The notes below the pieces were generated by a model. That model was given only the letters and a program-made list of their open reading frames with translations, did not search any database and was not told the DNA's origin. From Rhynchonema sp. JSB1_4 (Eukaryota; Nematoda; Chromadorea; Monhysterida; Xyalidae): a DNA stretch of 64,000 nucleotides. The translations under genes were made by a program, and so were the position numbers. Positions 37,301-46,441 of the stretch are shown here, in pieces; position 1 is the first letter of the stretch, and every line of letters begins with the position of its first letter. Location: the NCBI GenBank assembly GCA_030248065.1, contig JASAMV010007285.1, positions 1 to 64,000 on the forward strand, written 5' to 3'.

Positions 37301-40300
37301 CGCGATAGACCTCCCTTCAAAGAGTTGACAGAAACGGTGACCTTTGACGATCCACATTGAAACCCATAATCGGAGCCACAAAAATATTTGGGGCCGGTTC
37401 CTCAACTGGGTGCTTTCGGGCTTTTGCAGCACGAAGCGCGCACGTTTGATGCCGACCTCAACATTTCTCAAGTTCATCAGAAAAAATATTGTTGAATTTC
37501 TTGTTGTTGTTGGGCGAATTCTGCTGTCGGCGACACATTCCCGTATGAGCGCAAAATTATGAGAATAACCAGGGCGTGGGATTTGGGGGTGTGTCGACAA
37601 ATATTTTTCCAGTACTTAAGAACGTAATTTCTATAAAAATTTCTCCAGTGTAAAATTTGTTCGAAGTGACGAGAGAGTTCTTGAAGAGTGTTGAAGTCAG
37701 TCGAAAACACTTGGTTTACACGCTTTTTGGCCCATTTTGGGCCAGTTAATTTTCGTGCTCGAGCCAATTTTTCACTAAAATAGAAAAACTCATCAGTTTT
37801 GCATTACAATTTTTGGCAAGATTGGAATAAAGTACCGATATTTTTCCGATCAAAAACCGAACAGGTACCCACGGAAAAATAAATGGAAAAGTGTTCGGGT
37901 CTCGGAAAAACGGTTTTTTTAAAAAAAACCGGTTTTTTTCGCCTGCCGTTCAAAATACAGGATGGGCGGCCAAAAAAATGCATTTTTGCGGCAAATGATA
38001 CAAAAGCGCTGTTGTAAGGGCAAAATAGTCATTCTGGAGTTATGCTTAGGGCGAACTTAGGTTGAACACGGAAACCGGAACGAAAAAAATTTAACAAACC
38101 TTGTTCCGGAAATTTCCCCCCTAAAAACCCGCGCCCCTTTCAATCCGGATCTTCACAAAGAAAAACAATTTTAAAAAAAAATCTTCAACAAAACAACTTT
38201 TCTTTCCTTACGCCAGCAAGCGATATTGAGCATTTTTGGAGGTAGAAACGGGCGAGTTTTACGGTTGGATGAAAAAGTGAAGACACAGGATACCACGAGA
38301 CCGTGGCTAACCCCATATCCAACGACAGCATTGATTACTACTCTCGGCGATAGAAACGAGTAAAACGCACTAGCAGCGGTCAGAAAGATCAAAGACCAAG
38401 ACCACCACCACCAACCTCCTCCTGCCGTTTGTGCAACGCCTGTTGTTCGTCGGTTTGTATGTTGTAGCTGTTGTAGCCAATCATGAAATCGACTTTCAGA
38501 AAATCCACCGGCTTGTGCAGATTGATGATACGATTGAGCAAAATCTGATCAGCGCGAACAAAAATAGTCTGGTTGGGCAAATGGTCATCAAAAAAACACT
38601 GCCAACTACCTTCATCACATAGGCCACGTATCGTTGTTCGACAAACACCAGTGCCGATATGGTTTCATCGCCGCCGCCCAGCTTTTTTCTCGTCTGAAAG
38701 ATACGGACAAGCGAATTGTGCAAGTTCCATCAGTAGAAAAGTACAATTTGGCGATGTCGCCCTGCGCTGGCATACCTCCGGTCTGAATCGTTCGAGCACG
38801 CTGACCAGTTTCTGCACTTTGTTCGGTATCCAGGCGCACAATTTGTCGTACGTTTTCGCGTCCCTCACCAACCGATGGCATCGTTTCTCAGCCATTCGAA
38901 TGTAGGTCAGACCCAAATCCAGAAACAATTGCTGCGTGTCCGTGATCGCGATGCGGCGTAGTTTCGACAGTTGCTTCTCCCAGATTTGAGCCACCTGGAA
39001 TCTTCCTTTATTCAACAATTCATTTTAAATTTATCGATTTTCGACCGCGGTCTTTTTCAAAATGCACGAGGAGAACTTCGCACCATCTCTGCGCCAGCAT
39101 GTAAAATATTTAGATTAACTTTCGCTCAGTGCCAAAATGTGCAAATTGTAAGCGGACATAGCTTAAGCGAGCATAAAACCAGCTCGTCTTTGTTTTTGGG
39201 GGTCTCATGGCCATATGCATTCGCACTGATGATCAGTGCTGTGGCTGGGGGGGGGGGGGGCAAACGTACAGTATCTCCCCCTCGCCGGTACAGTATGTGG
39301 CCCCCCGCGCTCGCGCTGAGGTACAGTATCTCCCCCTCTCTGGTACGGTATCTTCCCCAATTTTTCCAAAATTTCAACCCGAAGATACCCTTTTTGGTCT
39401 AAAATGGCCAAAAATCGGCCAAAATTGACCAAAAGTGCAAAAATTTGCGCGATGCACGTTTTAACCTATAAAAATTGAATTCTCGCGAAAGTGGTATGGT
39501 ACAGTATCTCCCCCTAAGATTTCTTCCACCGCCCTCTCCCCCCCCCAATCGGATTTCCTCTCCCTCAAATTCTGGGTACAAAACCATGATATCCCCCTCT
39601 TTTTGGCCGCATGGTACAGTATCTCGCCCTCAGAAGTAGCCACAGCACTGCTGACGACGGATGACCTGGTGCACCGCCCGACCGTTAGAGCAGGTCGAAA
39701 CGGGCAACCAAAACATGCAACCCAATACACCAACTCGACCGTATTGTACCTTGAGGGCTGCCTCGTAATCCTGGCAGACTGCGCCCAAAAATAGCTAACA
39801 ACCTAATCTTCTATTCGAACGACGTACCTTGACGGCGCACCACGGCCCCAACTGCTCCAAAATGTCAACAGTTCGTTTGAGCGCTTCGATCACAGGCTTG
39901 GTCGGGTCAAGGTCTAAGTCGGGGTGGAAGTCAGCGTCACGACAAAATTTCAGTGCATCCTTCAACTTTCGGAACACCTGAAATGTTGAGCAGTGAAATT
40001 CAGAACCGTCAAAACATACATTTATATTTTATACACTTATATGTGATGAATTTGGCAGGTGCTGACTGATTTTTGCGTTGACCTTGAATAACGTGAATGG
40101 ACATGGCAATACGAAACTAACGTCGAGCGTCACAGCGTGCTTCTGCACACAATAGTCCTCGCAAGTGACAACCACAATCTTCGGTTTGGCTCCATGCAAC
40201 GCAACGGTCGTCAGATCACTGGCGGTCTCGATAGCACTGCAGCAGATGGCAGCGATGTGTGCAACAGACAAAGAACACAACGTGGGGTAAAAAAATATTG

Positions 40301-43300
40301 GTCACCCACATTACGGGTGCGGCAAGTGTAGGGATTGGGTGTTCGGGTGCTGGTGTAGGGCTCTTTCCTGATGTTTGGGTGTTGGAGTTTTAGTGCTTTG
40401 GTACTAGATGTATCGAAGCTCTAATAAGACGACAGCGCAGAGCTGATTTCATTCAAAGTAAAAGTCACGATTAGTGGTTCAAACCCACTGTTTATACGTC
40501 CAAAACGTGAAAAATCTACTGTTTCTTCAAAAAAATCACAATGTAACTTCTGATCTGACTTTTATTCATTTTCTGGCGACATTTTTCAATTGTCAAACAA
40601 GTTTTTGGGGGGCTACATCAAACCCCGCACCCTGCACAACAAACTCCCATTCCCGCGCACGCCCGCTTGACACACCTGTGCATTGCGCGCTCCAGTTGTG
40701 CCATGTGAAACTCGAGCTGCGCTGGCTTGGTGTTGGCGCTGATAACGGACGCGGTCAGGCCGAGCACACGCGGTCGATCTGCATGAATGCCGCGAACACT
40801 CAAACTGGCTATGTCTGACAACTCTTGACCTCACAACGAGCGCTTAGTGTCCCATTCATTGTCTAGCAGTGGTCGAAACACAGAACGAACTAGTATATCT
40901 CAAACTGGGCTCAAACTCAATTCAAATTGGTCATGTGTAGGGTTAGAGAGATGTCGGGTGTCGGCTGTCGGGTGTCGGGTGCCAAAAAAGTGTAGGTGTC
41001 GGGTGTCGGGTGTCGGGTACCCCCAGATGTCGGGTGTCGGGTTTTTTCGGAACCGACACCCGACAGCCGACACCCGACACTCACGGTTCAAAACATCAGT
41101 ATTGCTGAGAGAAGAATTTTGAGAGAAAATTTTCTTCGAACCAAATGTTTCCGAAGACTCAGAATGTGACATTTTGGTGTTTATTTCGTATGAAAATACA
41201 TGAATTCAGTAACTTGAGCCAAAAAATTGCACTCGTGATGCAAATGAGCAAAAATTTGCCTGTTTTTGGGCTAAAAACAGGTGTCGGGTGTCGGGTTTTT
41301 TTCAAAAACTAGATGTCGGGTGTCGGGTTTTTTTGCAACTGTCGGGTGTCGGGTGTCGGCTTTTTTTCTGAGATGTCGGGTGTCGGGTGTCGGGTACTTC
41401 CAGATGTCGGGTGTCGGCTGTCGGGTGTCGGGTACCCCCCCCCCCCCGACCTCTAACCCTAGTCATGTGAACAAATGGGACAGGCACGATGCAATCACCG
41501 TGTGCGCGCTGGTACCGTGGCAACAAACTGCTGTCTGTCCAGCTCCTAAAAATATCCGAGAGGGCGTGACAGTACACAAAAGTTCTAAAATATACATAAA
41601 AGTTCGGTTTAAAAAGCTATGAACAAAAAAAATTAAACCTCAACCCACATGAACTCCGCATCGTCTAAAAATTCAAAACATAAAAACTAAAACTTCAAAA
41701 AAATTAATATTAAGCCCAACGAACGATTTTCGTCCGTGGTGCCATACTGGGCCATGATCTCGCGATACGGATGGCTCTTGCCCAACGCGTGATGGCATTC
41801 GTCGAATACGAGCACATTGGCACGACTTAGATGGAACATGCCGTGGTTGAGCATGTTGAGGAACACTTGTGCCGTCATCACCATCACCTGCGTGTCGCTG
41901 CACGATGCTGTCTTGCTTCACTGGCGTAAAATACCGTTATTTTTCGTTGACGACAACGGCTTCGCACTCCGTTATTTTTCAGTTGCCACGACACCGAGTA
42001 TACTGTCATAAAAAACCGTTTTTTATTTTTCGTGGAAGAAAACGGTTTTTCAACCGAATTTGTTGCTGCGATTGCTATTCAAACACCCGCGTTAGCCTGA
42101 CAGCCAGTGCGACGTCACGTGACCTTCATTGTTTCATCGCACTGGCCTGCTGATCTAACGTAGTTGCTACGTTGCTGTAACCCAGCAGGCATGGCGCTAC
42201 TACGCTTGAACGGGCTGAGATGGCAGGCTCGGAAATGTTACACTCGCGATAGGCCTCCCTTCAAAGAGTCTAACAGAAACGGTGCACCTTCCCGACCCTC
42301 ATCTGAAAACGACAACTAAATACAATGAAACCCATTATCTGAACCAAAAAGATATGGGGCCGAGTGTCAAACTGGGTGCGTCCGGGCTTTTGCACACAAC
42401 CCAATATGCCGACCTCAACATTTAAGTTCGATCAGAAAAAGTATTGTTGAATTTTTGTTGTTGTTTGTTTGAAAATGGGCGATTCTCTGTCGACACATTC
42501 CCGTATGAGCGCAAAATTATGAGAATAACCAGGGCGTGGGATTTGGGGGTGTGTCGAGACTTGCAAACACCCACACAAAATCAAAGTATCTACGCTGCGC
42601 GTCCGCACAGCTGGAAATACCTTGCACTCAAACACTATCACCGTTTTTTATTTTTCATGGAAAAAACGGGTTTTTCCGAAAAAACGTTTTTTTCAAATAT
42701 TTTCCAGTACTTAAGAACGTAATTTCGAAAAATATAACAATTTCAGTGCAAAATTTGTTCGAAGTGACCAAAGTGTTCTTGAAGAGTGTTGAAGTCAATC
42801 GAAAACACTTGGTTTACACGCTTTTTGGCCCATTTTGGGTCGGTTAATTTTCGTGCTCGAGCCAATTTTTCACCAAAATCGAAAAACTCGTCAGTTTTGC
42901 ATTACAATTTTTTGGCAAAATTGGAATGAAGTACCGATACTTTTCCGATCAAAAAACCGAAAAGGTACCCACGGAAAAAATAAATGGTAAAGTATTCGGG
43001 TCTCGGGAAAAAACGGTTTTTTTCGGTTTTTTTTCGAAAAAAACGGTTTTTTTCGCCTGCCAGTATAGCCCTGAGGTTACGTACTGGGGGTTGACTCGAC
43101 ATAGAATCCCCCCATCCGCCACAGTGACAGACAACATCTTATGTTGCACTCAGTGGTACCCACCACCATGCGACCAACTCGTGTATAGGAAGTAAACTAG
43201 AAAGAGAGCGAACAACAGAGCTTTGCAACTGCGCACCAATTCCCACCTCGTGTTGTATGAGCTGTTCCTTCCACTGATCATCTGACCACAAGTCCACATT

Positions 43301-46073
43301 CATGCGACCGTGGTATTCGCCAACACGCAGATCGGTATGCACGCGAAGCTGTTCGGCTTGTTGATTCACCAGCGCCACTGAAAAACAAAACGAAACGCCT
43401 GTCGAAATGGCACAAACACAAACAACAACACGTTGCTGCATTTTTCCTCAAAAATATTTTTAATGATGATGGAAGAAAGGGGTTTTTTGAGATTTTTTCG
43501 GAATACAATGCGACAAATGGAAAAATAACTAATCGTTGTCGAAATAAATTGCTTTAGGTGGTGTACAATGCAGTGGTGTCGTTGGGGAGGGGGGGGTTGG
43601 GGGGTTACCCCCCCTGGTATGGGGTATGGGAAATCGGCCGGGGGTATGGGAAATTTTTCACTTTTGGAACAAGCACCCCCTAATAAATGACTTTTTGACC
43701 CCGAGAAGTGCCAAAATTGACCATTTTTCGTCCAAGTGTCAAAAATCGCTTGTTACCGCAAGAAAACTCTGTTTTAAGCACTTTTTAGACCAATTTTGGC
43801 ACTTTTAGAAGATTTTTGGGGTCATTTTTTTTCAAAACCCCCACACTCGGGTATGGGAAATTTTTGAGTTTTTGGAGAAACCCCCTGGTATGGGAAATTT
43901 TTGATTTTTGGGGGTATGTATGGGAAATTTCCCGAAAATTGGGCTGGGTATGGGAAAATTTCGATTTCTCAACGACACCACTGGTACAATGGATTGTTAA
44001 GATGGAAAACTACGACGAATGGAAGTCACAAACGGAACGTCATAAAGATGGATCTCTTCCACAAGTAACAGGCGTCTTCCTATAATTTTCAGAAAATGTC
44101 TAAATCCGCCGAAAATATTTTCCAGAAGAATATATTTTGCTGAAAACAACCCGCACATTTTGTTGTTCTTTTGCAAAAACGCGCTTTTTAATTGCAACTA
44201 AACTGCGTGACACTGCTGCTCACCTTTATCGACGAGAAAAAATGATCGTTTTGCGCCGTCTTCATACGGTTGTCGGACATCAGCGGCCATTTCCTTGATC
44301 AACATTACCGCGATGAATGTTTTGCCCGAGCCAGTGCCCAATGGAACGATGATGTTACGCTCCTTGGCTTTGTCAACCAGCTCCAGCTGCAAACAAATCA
44401 CAGACCGTATTGACAAGAACCAGGGAAGAGGGAAGTGGCGGGGGTTGCATGCCAGCTCTCACACACGAAACCGTAAACAAATCTTTCACACGCAAATTTA
44501 TCAAGGCATGACGACCGGCTGCAAATCATAAAAAATTTCCTCTCATGTTTCTCAGAAAATGAAAATTTAGCTCTCAAACTTGGCATAAAAAGTAAGAATG
44601 AGATTGCGGTACTTGCACTCAATCTACTCTACATCTCAGCCTCATTCCCTTTTCAGAATAGGTTGATTCGACCGCCGTGTAATTGTCCAATTTTGATTAT
44701 TCATTGACGATATTCGACCAAGAATTTATTCACCGAAAACCGCTAAAATTGCGTTGTATTAATTGGATCCGTTGCTTGCTTTATTGCTCTCAGTGACGCA
44801 TAAAATCATGCACATAAATTAGTGATAGAAGCAAAGTTACAAGACCGGGTGGGACAATTACGGAAATGAAAATAGTTACACAACACTGGTTATAACAAAA
44901 CCACAGCAAATAAAAGCTACAAAAAGCGCCAAGGAGAGAGAAAGATCACGGACATCAGGACAGATCACAGGACAAGTTAACAGAACTGAAAATTATGCAT
45001 TAATCCTCGTCAAACGACAAATGTCGGGCTCAGAGGGCGCAAATTGGATCCGTCATAAATGGTATATTTTTGCAGGCTTCTGAATCCATTTTACAAAATT
45101 ATGATACCAGGGGTGCAGGAAAACGTCACTGACGAGACCCAGACTGCACTGCCGAATGCTTTCCGTCTGACAAAAAATGGGGTCGAAACGGATTGCATTC
45201 AACAAAAAATGGTTCTCTTTTCTACAGACATGCCCAAAAACAACCCAAAGAATGGAAAACATGGTGGCGCGCCCAAAATCCCAGTCTTCCCAATTGGTGG
45301 TGTTGCGTTCAAATCATCAGCTATGAAACAAAAGGAAATTAAACAAGAATTGATCAAAAAGGTTCGTTGCGTTCTTAAAGCGAAAGATCATGAAGATCGA
45401 CCCAACTGAACTGTCCAAAGGTCGCGAGCGTGCCCCTGAGCATGTTGGGCGATTTTCGGCAAAATTGTTGAAAAAAACAAACATTTGCCTGTAGCTTTCC
45501 CACACTTACGTGTCAACGATTATCATTTTCCTTTGTTCTTTGTTTGGCTCAGGTTCTTTCCACCACCCCAAGTCATGCTTACTTCACAGCATGTCGGTCA
45601 CCACACTGAGGAACACAAATAAACCATTTTACCGCCAAGAAACACACGTGAAGAAATCGAGTGGAAGCAGAGTTCGCACGGTGTTAGTGTAAAATGCAAA
45701 TCAAAACGCAAAGCACCAACCTGTAGTTGCGAAAAACCCGTTCTTTATATTTTGTGGAAAAACGATAAATTACGAAGAACATAAAGAGGACAAATTTATA
45801 CCACAAATAACATGCAGATGCAGAGGATATTTTGACAAAATAACTGCCATGAAGCAGAGTGTGAAGACAGGCAGCAGCAGTACAAGTGCAAGAATTGGTG
45901 AAATTGTGGATCGGTTTTTTCACAACTTTATTTTCGGTCCAAAAAACCGGGCCCGTTTTTCGGCTTTAATTCCGTGAAAAAAAACGGTTCTTTTCCATTG
46001 ATAACTACGCACCAACCTGGTAGCTCCTGGGCGTAAAATGCTCTTTATCTGGTTCTGGAAGTCGTATCACCAT
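17034..46073 (-). CDS. dcr-1: Dicer (helicase, DUF283, PAZ, RNase IIIa, RNase IIIb, dsRBD); one RNase IIIb exon missing in this sequence
   Basis: Endoribonuclease that cuts dsRNA and hairpin precursors into small RNAs. About 42 minus-strand exons join in frame from ATG 46073 to TGA 17034 (about 1940 visible codons; animal Dicers are about 1850-2250). Order: DExD/H helicase with GTGSGKT (36-42), DECH (146-149) and QSKGRAR (about 494-500); dimerisation/DUF283; platform-PAZ; an acidic and Arg-Gly-rich linker; RNase IIIa ([10 protein letters not shown]); RNase IIIb ([33 protein letters not shown]); C-terminal dsRBD. The intact ATPase motifs suggest a working helicase. The piece that should carry the RLEFLGDA signature, between YQ (22173) and [11 protein letters not shown] (19757-19789), is not found. 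Most introns are GT-AG; one is GC-AG. Frame conservation elsewhere argues for a living gene. Confidence 0.95.
17361..17858. mobile_element. MITE family C, copy 3, interrupted by another inverted repeat
   Basis: Outer arms match family C (TGGCAAACTACACCAACAC at the left, TGTTGGCGTAGTTAGTC at the right). A second inverted-repeat element is nested at 17545-17733 with arms around CCTTGAAAATGCAAAGAAA and its complement. It lies in the last Dicer intron (17248-18049). Confidence 0.65.
18401..18757. mobile_element. hAT-like element, CAGTGTAGTTCCTGG family, copy 1
   Basis: Inverted termini CAGTGTAGTTCCTGG and its complement bound a G-rich edge, T/A-rich core (AAAAAGGGTATTTTGGCGAC) and C-rich edge. 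The flanks GTCTGCAG and GTCTGAAC agree at five of eight bases, so the target duplication is decayed. Related copies lie at 46998-47401 and 47775-48927. In the Dicer intron 18146-18834. Confidence 0.7.
19789..20344. repeat. perfect 181-bp inverted repeat with 194-bp spacer, abutting a Dicer exon
   Basis: Arms 19789-19969 and 20164-20344 are exact reverse complements by eye over 181 bp; the spacer is 19970-20163. The left arm starts at the codon LSI... of the Dicer RNase IIIb exon. Both arms translate openly in both directions, but no protein is recognised. It could be a foldback insertion or an assembly inversion artefact. Confidence 0.85.
20345..22172. other. Dicer intron sequence where the missing RNase IIIb exon should lie
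   Basis: I read this stretch on both strands for the RLEFLGDAVLDYL and LTDLRSALVNN type motifs and found none. It contains a GT-rich patch (21357-21420), a tandem pair of related units (21605-21700 and 21765-21870) and a degenerate tRNA-like fragment near 21205-21285. Confidence 0.55.
21605..21870. repeat. tandem duplication in Dicer intron
   Basis: Two related units about 160 bp apart share ACAAAAAGTC(A/G)TGGTC, TCTGGAACCG and GGCGATAGCACCA(C/T)CGTGTTTCTCG. The units differ at many sites, so the duplication is old. Confidence 0.6.
22500..24415 (-). CDS. dcr-1: Dicer exons 32-36: RNase IIIa
   Basis: Exons: 24415-24292, 23964-23774, 23488-23408, 23044-22849 and 22579-22500. Key motifs: [26 protein letters not shown] (quoted here as [14 protein letters not shown] for the catalytic helix), [27 protein letters not shown], an acidic insert [12 protein letters not shown], and [17 protein letters not shown]. 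The acidic residues of both halves of the active site (Glu/Asp in ERLETVGDS, Asp/Glu in DAVEALIG) are present. Joins keep phase (1, 0, 0, 1, 0). A 3.8-kb intron separates exon 31 from exon 32. Confidence 0.93.
24416..28246. repeat. 3.8-kb Dicer intron filled with dispersed repeats
   Basis: It holds an inverted-repeat element at about 24815-25145 with arms TAGGGCGGACTTAGGTTGAG and its near complement; relatives begin at 31347 and 38045. It also holds a TGGCTCATTT-family piece (25330-25385) and repeat family B copy 3 (26223-26561). 'CTACTAAA' type repeats at 24600-24760 and 27800-27920 have relatives at 9600-9680 and 29320-29470. No coding exon recognised. Confidence 0.6.
26223..26561. repeat. 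repeat family B, copy 3
   Basis: Same succession as copy 1: TTCAAACACCCGCGTCC, CAGTGCGACATCACGTGACC, AACGTAGTTGCTACGTT, CAGGCATGGCGCTACTATG, GGGGCCGGTATCAAACTGGG. The GTGTGTCGAGACTTG end is missing. Confidence 0.65.
28247..30214 (-). CDS. dcr-1: Dicer exons 27-31: PAZ-RNase III linker with Arg-Gly-rich segment
   Basis: Exons: 30214-30150, 30071-29977, 29811-29596, 29289-29125 and 28513-28247. This is poorly conserved, low-complexity protein: Asn/Ser/Thr-rich, an Asp/Thr stretch ([12 protein letters not shown]), acidic [16 protein letters not shown], then in exon 31 a 22-residue block (about codons 1380-1401) with eight Arg set among Gly, resembling an RGG box. Exon 31 ends [16 protein letters not shown], the conserved entry to RNase IIIa. 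RGG boxes bind RNA and are methylated in other proteins; in Dicer linkers I know of no such block, so any function is inference. Confidence 0.85.
30661..31010. repeat. dispersed repeat K, copy 1 (in Dicer intron 26)
   Basis: Contains TTTATTGCTCTCAGTGACGC, AAGACCGGGTGGGACAATTA and AAATTATGCATTAATCCTCG. The same order recurs at 44770-45050; an inverted partial copy lies at 36140-36290 and a trace beside the Argonaute stop codon. It may be a retroposon fragment. The minus strand has a short open frame ending FDEDED stop (see rejected items). Confidence 0.6.
31193..34251 (-). CDS. dcr-1: Dicer exons 18-26: platform-PAZ and acidic linker
   Basis: Exons: 34251-34032, 33932-33815, 33702-33633, 33566-33427, 32718-32530, 32278-32149, 32105-31985, 31717-31578 and 31311-31193. 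Landmarks: [85 protein letters not shown] anchors the 3' overhang of the substrate. The end of exon 21 fits only if the donor is GC (CAG|GCACGG). Exon 24 may use another GC donor (31985) or a GT donor at 31928 that adds 19 codons. Exon 26 holds a DDDDDEDD acidic run. Confidence 0.88.
34311..34588. mobile_element. MITE family A, copy 3
   Basis: TTGGTCGCACAATGAC arms, TA flanks and central TTTTCAGCTGAAAA as in the copies at 5123 and 16718. It lies in the Dicer intron between exons 17 and 18. Confidence 0.82.
34828..36490 (-). CDS. dcr-1: Dicer exons 13-17: dimerisation/DUF283 and platform
   Basis: Exons: 36490-36318, 36056-35924, 35849-35799 (51 nt), 35308-35141 and 35007-34828. They encode [59 protein letters not shown] / [20 protein letters not shown] and [13 protein letters not shown]. 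These are the Dicer dimerisation fold (dsRBD-like) followed by the strand set that leads to PAZ. All joins keep phase (2, 0, 0, 0, 0). Confidence 0.9.
36140..36290. repeat. dispersed repeat K, inverted partial copy
   Basis: The reverse complement matches the 30661 copy: TTTATTTCCGCAATTGCCCC, CACTAATTTACCTGCATGG, CATTGAGAGCAATAAA. It sits in the Dicer intron between exons 13 and 14 (36057-36317 side). Confidence 0.55.
36551..46073 (-). CDS. dcr-1: Dicer exons 1-12: N-terminal DExD/H helicase
   Basis: Exons: 46073-46017, 44386-44224, 43377-43247, 41887-41725, 40778-40676, 40236-40122, 39977-39828, 38994-38776, 38693-38610, 38544-38416, 37024-36850 and 36651-36551. Exon 1 is 19 codons ending FTPRSYQ (Q-motif). 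Then come the Walker [62 protein letters not shown], an insert with [31 protein letters not shown] and YIQSKGRARKEG. Exon 4 uses a weak donor (C|GTTCGT), chosen because it alone keeps the frame into [10 protein letters not shown]. Exon 11 could start at 37000 instead, which would shorten it by eight codons. Confidence 0.92.
37152..37947. repeat. repeat family B, copy 4, with long 3' extension
   Basis: Starts TTTGTTGCTGCGATTG, carries the family B blocks with an internal deletion, then a second part (AAATATTTTTCCAGTACTTAAG to TCGCCTGCC). The second part recurs almost unchanged at 42690-43061. Located in the Dicer intron between exons 10 and 11. Confidence 0.7.
39234..39650. mobile_element. hAT-like element with CAGTGCTGTGGCT termini
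   Basis: Inverted ends CAGTGCTGTGGCT and AGCCACAGCACTG bound G14 and pyrimidine-rich 'CAGTATCTCCCCCTC' repeats. The flanks CTGATGAT and CTGACGAC match at six of eight bases, consistent with a decayed 8-bp target duplication. In the Dicer intron 38995-39827. Confidence 0.7.
40938..41461. mobile_element. TAGGGTTAGAG-ended element packed with GTCGGGT repeats
   Basis: Termini TAGGGTTAGAG and its complement CTCTAACCCTA, flanked by the 8-bp direct duplication GTCATGTG (40930-40937 and 41462-41469). Nearly all of the interior is a degenerate minisatellite of GTCGGGTGTCGGG units in both orientations around an AT-rich centre. A second copy is embedded at about 12295-12645. An hAT-type non-autonomous element is the best fit. 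In Dicer intron 41888-40779 (between exons 5 and 4). Confidence 0.8.
42058..43061. repeat. repeat family B, copy 5, longest unit
   Basis: About 1 kb, matching copy 4 end to end: TTGTTGCTGCGATTG, the palindrome AACGTAGTTGCTACGTT, GTGTGTCGAGACTTGCAAAC, GGTTTACACGCTTTTTGGCC, GGTACCCACGGAAAA and a run of GGTTTTTTTCG. It lacks family C or A termini. In Dicer intron 3 (41888-43246). Confidence 0.7.
43571..43983. mobile_element. hAT-like element with 8-bp target duplication (copy 2 of the 3347 family)
   Basis: Ends CAGTGGTGTCGTTGGG and CTCAACGACACCACTG, flanked by GTACAATG on both sides (43563-43570 and 43984-43991). The core repeats 'GGTATGGGAAAT' where copy 1 repeats 'GGTATCCGGTAT'. In the Dicer intron 43378-44223. 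Confidence 0.87.
44387..46016. other. first Dicer intron
   Basis: Holds dispersed repeat K copy 2 (about 44770-45050), an open frame at 45059-45409 that I do not recognise, and fold-back AAAAAACGG / CCGTTTTTT strings near 45730-45990. No coding exon of Dicer is visible. Confidence 0.5.
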
Positions 46074-46085
46074 TTTGCTGTGATT
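46071..46085 (-). promoter_or_regulatory. splice-acceptor-like site 4 nt before the Dicer ATG
   Basis: The minus strand reads AATAATCACAG|CAAAATG, putting an AG acceptor four bases before the start codon. In nematodes such spacing is typical of spliced-leader trans-splicing; a 5' UTR intron would look the same. The start is set by FTPRSYQ, which needs only 19 codons to reach the family's usual N-terminus. Confidence 0.45.
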
Positions 46086-46179
46086 ATTCGGTTGGCTGGT
46101 TGCGTTAGCCTGCGCGATGGAAGACAGTGAGTGGAGGTGAACGAATCAGTGCCCTGCGCGTGGCCAGGCCAGACGTCTG

Positions 46180-46441
46180 GTGGGGCGGTGGGGGGCTCTA
46201 TTAATTCACTGACCCCTTTTTGTGAGGCTGTATTACGGGAGGCTATATTCCGGGGGCTGTATTTAGGTTTTTACGGTATGCCTAAAATGCCTATTTGTAT
46301 TTACCGTAAAAACCTAAATACAAGGGGGGCTCTATTAATTCACTGACCCCATTTTCAAAAAATTATTTTCGTTTCTCAGCGAGAGCGTTCCAAATCCGGT
46401 GTTATTTTCGATCGATATTCCGAGGGGGGCTCTATTCCGGG
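46180..46441. repeat. palindromic 'GGGGGCTCTATTAATTC' repeat
   Basis: GGTTTTTACGGTA and its complement TACCGTAAAAACC face each other around 46266-46318. Both sides carry GGGGGCTCTATTAATTCACT. Similar phrases (GGGGGCTCTATTTTT) recur to 49420, so the nested cluster at 46442-48927 probably sits inside or between such units. Confidence 0.5.

Noticed and set aside
39750..39770. Possible 21-nt micro-exon DYEAALK in the Dicer helicase insert
   Set aside because: It has AG and GT borders and keeps frame. However, joining exon 7 (GPWCAVK) directly to exon 8 ([11 protein letters not shown]) matches the usual Dicer pattern better.
40847..41622. Frames rich in 'CRVSGVG' and 'DTRHPT' repeats
   Set aside because: Translation of the GTCGGG minisatellite inside a mobile element; both strands are open only because of the repeat.
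45059..45409. 116-codon plus-strand frame in the first Dicer intron
   Set aside because: Polar Lys-rich sequence without recognisable motif, next to dispersed repeat K. It may be a transposon remnant; not supported as a gene.
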